From positions 1 through 6,364 of the forward strand of contig SBAY01000043.1 in NCBI GenBank assembly GCA_005239945.1: a DNA stretch of 6,364 bases. Reading direction: 5' to 3'. The notes under the pieces were generated by a model. That model was given only the letters and a program-made list of their open reading frames with translations, was not told the DNA's origin and made no database searches. This document shows positions 4,837-6,364 of this stretch, in pieces; the first letter of the stretch is position 1; the number at the start of each line of letters is the position of its first letter. The position numbers were made by a program, and so were the translations under genes. This DNA comes from Nitrospira sp. (lineage in GTDB: Bacteria > UBA9089 > CG2-30-40-21 > SBAY01).

Positions 4837-6282
4837 TTACTTAACTACTACCTTAAATTCTAATGCCCCGCTCTCATATGGAGCAACCGAAAAAATTGAC
4901 CATTTCACATGCGTTACTGGTGTTGATTGTGAATTATCGAAATTCAAGCCACCGTTATGCGAATAAAATTTAGTTGCTGCTGGACCACTCACAACCTTTG
5001 AAGTACCTATTACATACTCCGTCCCATCTGGTATCATATCCGTAATCTCCACATTAGTCGCTGTGCCTGAGCCAACATTAGAATAGTAAATAGTGTAAGT
5101 CAATATTGCCCCGATAGATACTGGTTCTGTAGGGGAAACAGACTTATTCAATTTAATCTCTGGTAGATTAGCTACCGGCGGTAGGAATGGCACCACTATC
5201 CCGGCAAATTTTCTCGGCATATCCTTGTATGTAAAATCCTGATACTTTGCCTTGGCGATGTTGACTATACCGAGCTCTTCTACATCCACAGGCGAATATA
5301 GTTGATTTGTTCCAGAGCCTGCGACACCTGTCTGCCCTTGCTGCCAGACGATGCTTGCCGTAGCAAAATTTGGATAGTCACCTGTCTTAACCTCAATTAC
5401 TCGGTGAGCATTACTATCAACTATAAGCGTATTCCAATTACTCATTCGGATAGCTTCCCTAGGCCCGTTGAGTGTTAATCCGGTAGCCGGACTGCATTCC
5501 CAGACTATCGTTCCCCCAAATGTCCCAGTTGGCTGCACCTCAATTACTCGCTGATTTCTCCAATCACTAATAAGTATGGTGTTACAAATCAACCTGTTGG
5601 CATCAGTAGGATAATTAAGTTCATTTGGTCTAAAGCCATAACTACCTGTCAGTCCGTACTGCCAGATGATATTACCACCACTTGGCCCTGTTGCCTGAAC
5701 CTCAATCACCCGATGATTACCATAATCAGTGATAAGGTAGGTATCTGTCCCTCGTTTTTCAGCCTCCCATGGTTCCTTTAGAGGAATACCCTCTTGAGGC
5801 ATACTACTGGATTTCCAGACAATAATGGCTGTGTTTGGATACACAGGGGTAACCTCAAGGACTCGATCATTCCCAGTGTCTGTTATAAGCACATTACCAT
5901 TGGGTAATTTCTTCACATCCTTTGGATAAAAATTACCTCCTGGTTCTGTATACTCCCAAAGAATCGTCCCGCCACTCGTATCAGTAGGTCTAACCTCAAG
6001 CACGCGCTGGTTAGAGTAATCAGCTATAAGTGTATTCCCATCAGTCAACCTGACGGCCTCCCACGGGTTGTTAAGTTGATTTGGTCCAGAGCCTGGATTA
6101 CCTGTCAGTCCATACTGCCAGACAACATTATGGGTAATCGGATCAACTTCAATTACACGATGGTTACTCATATCAGTAACGAGTAGATTAGTTGTCGGGG
6201 TAGCGAAGGTGAATCTTGATGTGCACATCAGCAACCCGACTATCACTAAACAAATTCTTTTTGCATTTTGTCGAGTAGACAT
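4837..6282 (-). CDS. Secreted six-bladed NHL-type beta-propeller protein with C-terminal DUF11 domain (paralogue 3)
   Basis: The protein has 481 residues from the ATG at 6280-6282. An upstream in-frame TTG at 6289-6291 overlaps the ribosome site and is rejected as the start. Residues 1-27 are a Sec signal peptide (basic MSTRQNAKR, hydrophobic CLVIVGLLM, cleavage after TFA). About 30-327 hold six regular propeller repeats, for example GNTLIADYSNQRVLEV and THNVVWQYG, often joined by GSGPNQL-type loops. The linker VDVEELGIVNIAKAKYQD leads to one DUF11 domain at about 376-481 (LNKSVSP...LTYTIYYSNVGSGTATNV). Blade 6 (EVKTGDYPNF...SIVWQQG) is nearly identical to that of paralogue 1, so these two are the closer pair. 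It lacks a C-terminal anchor or catalytic motif. The most likely role is an extracellular or surface structural or binding protein. Confidence 0.9.
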   Translation of the reverse strand: MSTRQNAKRICLVIVGLLMCTSRFTFATPTTNLLVTDMSNHRVIEVDPITHNVVWQYGLTGNPGSGPNQLNNPWEAVRLTDGNTLIADYSNQRVLEVRPTDTSGGTILWEYTEPGGNFYPKDVKKLPNGNVLITDTGNDRVLEVTPVYPNTAIIVWKSSSMPQEGIPLKEPWEAEKRGTDTYLITDYGNHRVIEVQATGPSGGNIIWQYGLTGSYGFRPNELNYPTDANRLICNTILISDWRNQRVIEVQPTGTFGGTIVWECSPATGLTLNGPREAIRMSNWNTLIVDSNAHRVIEVKTGDYPNFATASIVWQQGQTGVAGSGTNQLYSPVDVEELGIVNIAKAKYQDFTYKDMPRKFAGIVVPFLPPVANLPEIKLNKSVSPTEPVSIGAILTYTIYYSNVGSGTATNVEITDMIPDGTEYVIGTSKVVSGPAATKFYSHNGGLNFDNSQSTPVTHVKWSIFSVAPYESGALEFKVVVK

Positions 6283-6299
6283 ATTCAACAACCTCCTTT
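6280..6299 (-). promoter_or_regulatory. Ribosome site that fixes the start of paralogue 3
   Basis: Minus-strand AAAGGAGGT (6291-6299) is followed by TTGTTGAAT and then ATG. The ATG is at a suitable distance, whereas the two TTG codons in the same frame touch or directly follow the AGGAGG core and cannot be used efficiently. The other two paralogues have a similar CAAAAGGAGG leader. Confidence 0.85.
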
Positions 6300-6321
6300 T
6301 AATTGCTTAATGCCCCTCACA

Positions 6322-6354
6322 GAACCGTGCTTGAGGTTTTCCCTCACACGGCTC
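6322..6354 (-). mobile_element. Group II intron domain V (3' remnant of an intron)
   Basis: The minus strand folds as a domain V hairpin: GAGCCGTG pairs with CACGGTTC, a two-base AG bulge sits on the 3' side, then TGAGG pairs with CCTCA around a GAAAA loop. The AGC catalytic triad is at the expected second to fourth positions. The length is 33 bases against the usual 34. The following TGTGAGGGGC resembles the start of domain VI, but the usual complementary 3' strand and branch-point stem are not found before the ribosome site of paralogue 3, so the 3' end seems truncated. Any reverse transcriptase and the remaining domains would lie beyond the right edge. Recognition rests on consensus knowledge and hand folding. 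Confidence 0.8.
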
Positions 6355-6364
6355 TTCGGTAATA

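Noticed and set aside
6283..6291. TTG start giving paralogue 3 three extra residues
   Set aside because: The TTG directly abuts the AGGAGGT ribosome site, while the ATG at 6280-6282 is properly spaced and begins a normal signal peptide.

Overview
The window looks like accessory chromosomal sequence from an uncultivated bacterium of moderate-to-low GC. The strong AGGAGG ribosome sites, Sec signal peptides, a group II intron fragment and a toxin-antitoxin pair all point to Bacteria. The style of the intergenic DNA (dispersed inverted repeats built from AATCTGCG, ATCCGTG and CGCAAAG words) is of a kind I associate with environmental genomes such as Planctomycetota, Omnitrophota or related candidate phyla. 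No phylogenetic marker is present, so no phylum can be assigned.

All five supported genes lie on the minus strand. Read in the direction of transcription (right to left), the order is: a group II intron domain V remnant at the right edge (6322-6354); a secreted six-bladed propeller + DUF11 protein (4837-6282, paralogue 3); a small antitoxin-like gene (4377-4592) overlapping a minimal nucleotidyltransferase gene (3830-4390); a 500-base repeat-rich gap; a second propeller + DUF11 protein (1905-3317, paralogue 2); a gap filled by a long hairpin; a third propeller + DUF11 protein (188-1732, paralogue 1); and a last repeat fragment at the left end.

The three large genes are paralogues with one plan: Sec signal peptide, six NHL-type blades of about 48 residues (core NGN-LIVD--NHRVIEV---GG-IVWQYG), a conserved linker (VDVEE...), and one C-terminal DUF11 domain of about 105 residues. 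They have no catalytic motif or anchor that I can see and are best read as extracellular or cell-surface binding or structural proteins. The two central genes form a type of toxin-antitoxin operon that I relate to the MenA1-MenT1 (Rv0078B-Rv0078A) family of tRNA-modifying nucleotidyltransferase toxins. It splits the paralogue array and is bracketed by copies of one dispersed repeat.

The less ordinary signals are: a heptamer repeat (ATGCAAA) that places ATG codons in all three frames at the start of paralogue 2; an N-terminal extension in paralogue 1 that appears to be made from intergenic palindromic and tandem repeats translated in frame; a 25-base identical direct repeat on both sides of the toxin-antitoxin cassette; and an intron domain V joined almost directly to the ribosome site of paralogue 3.
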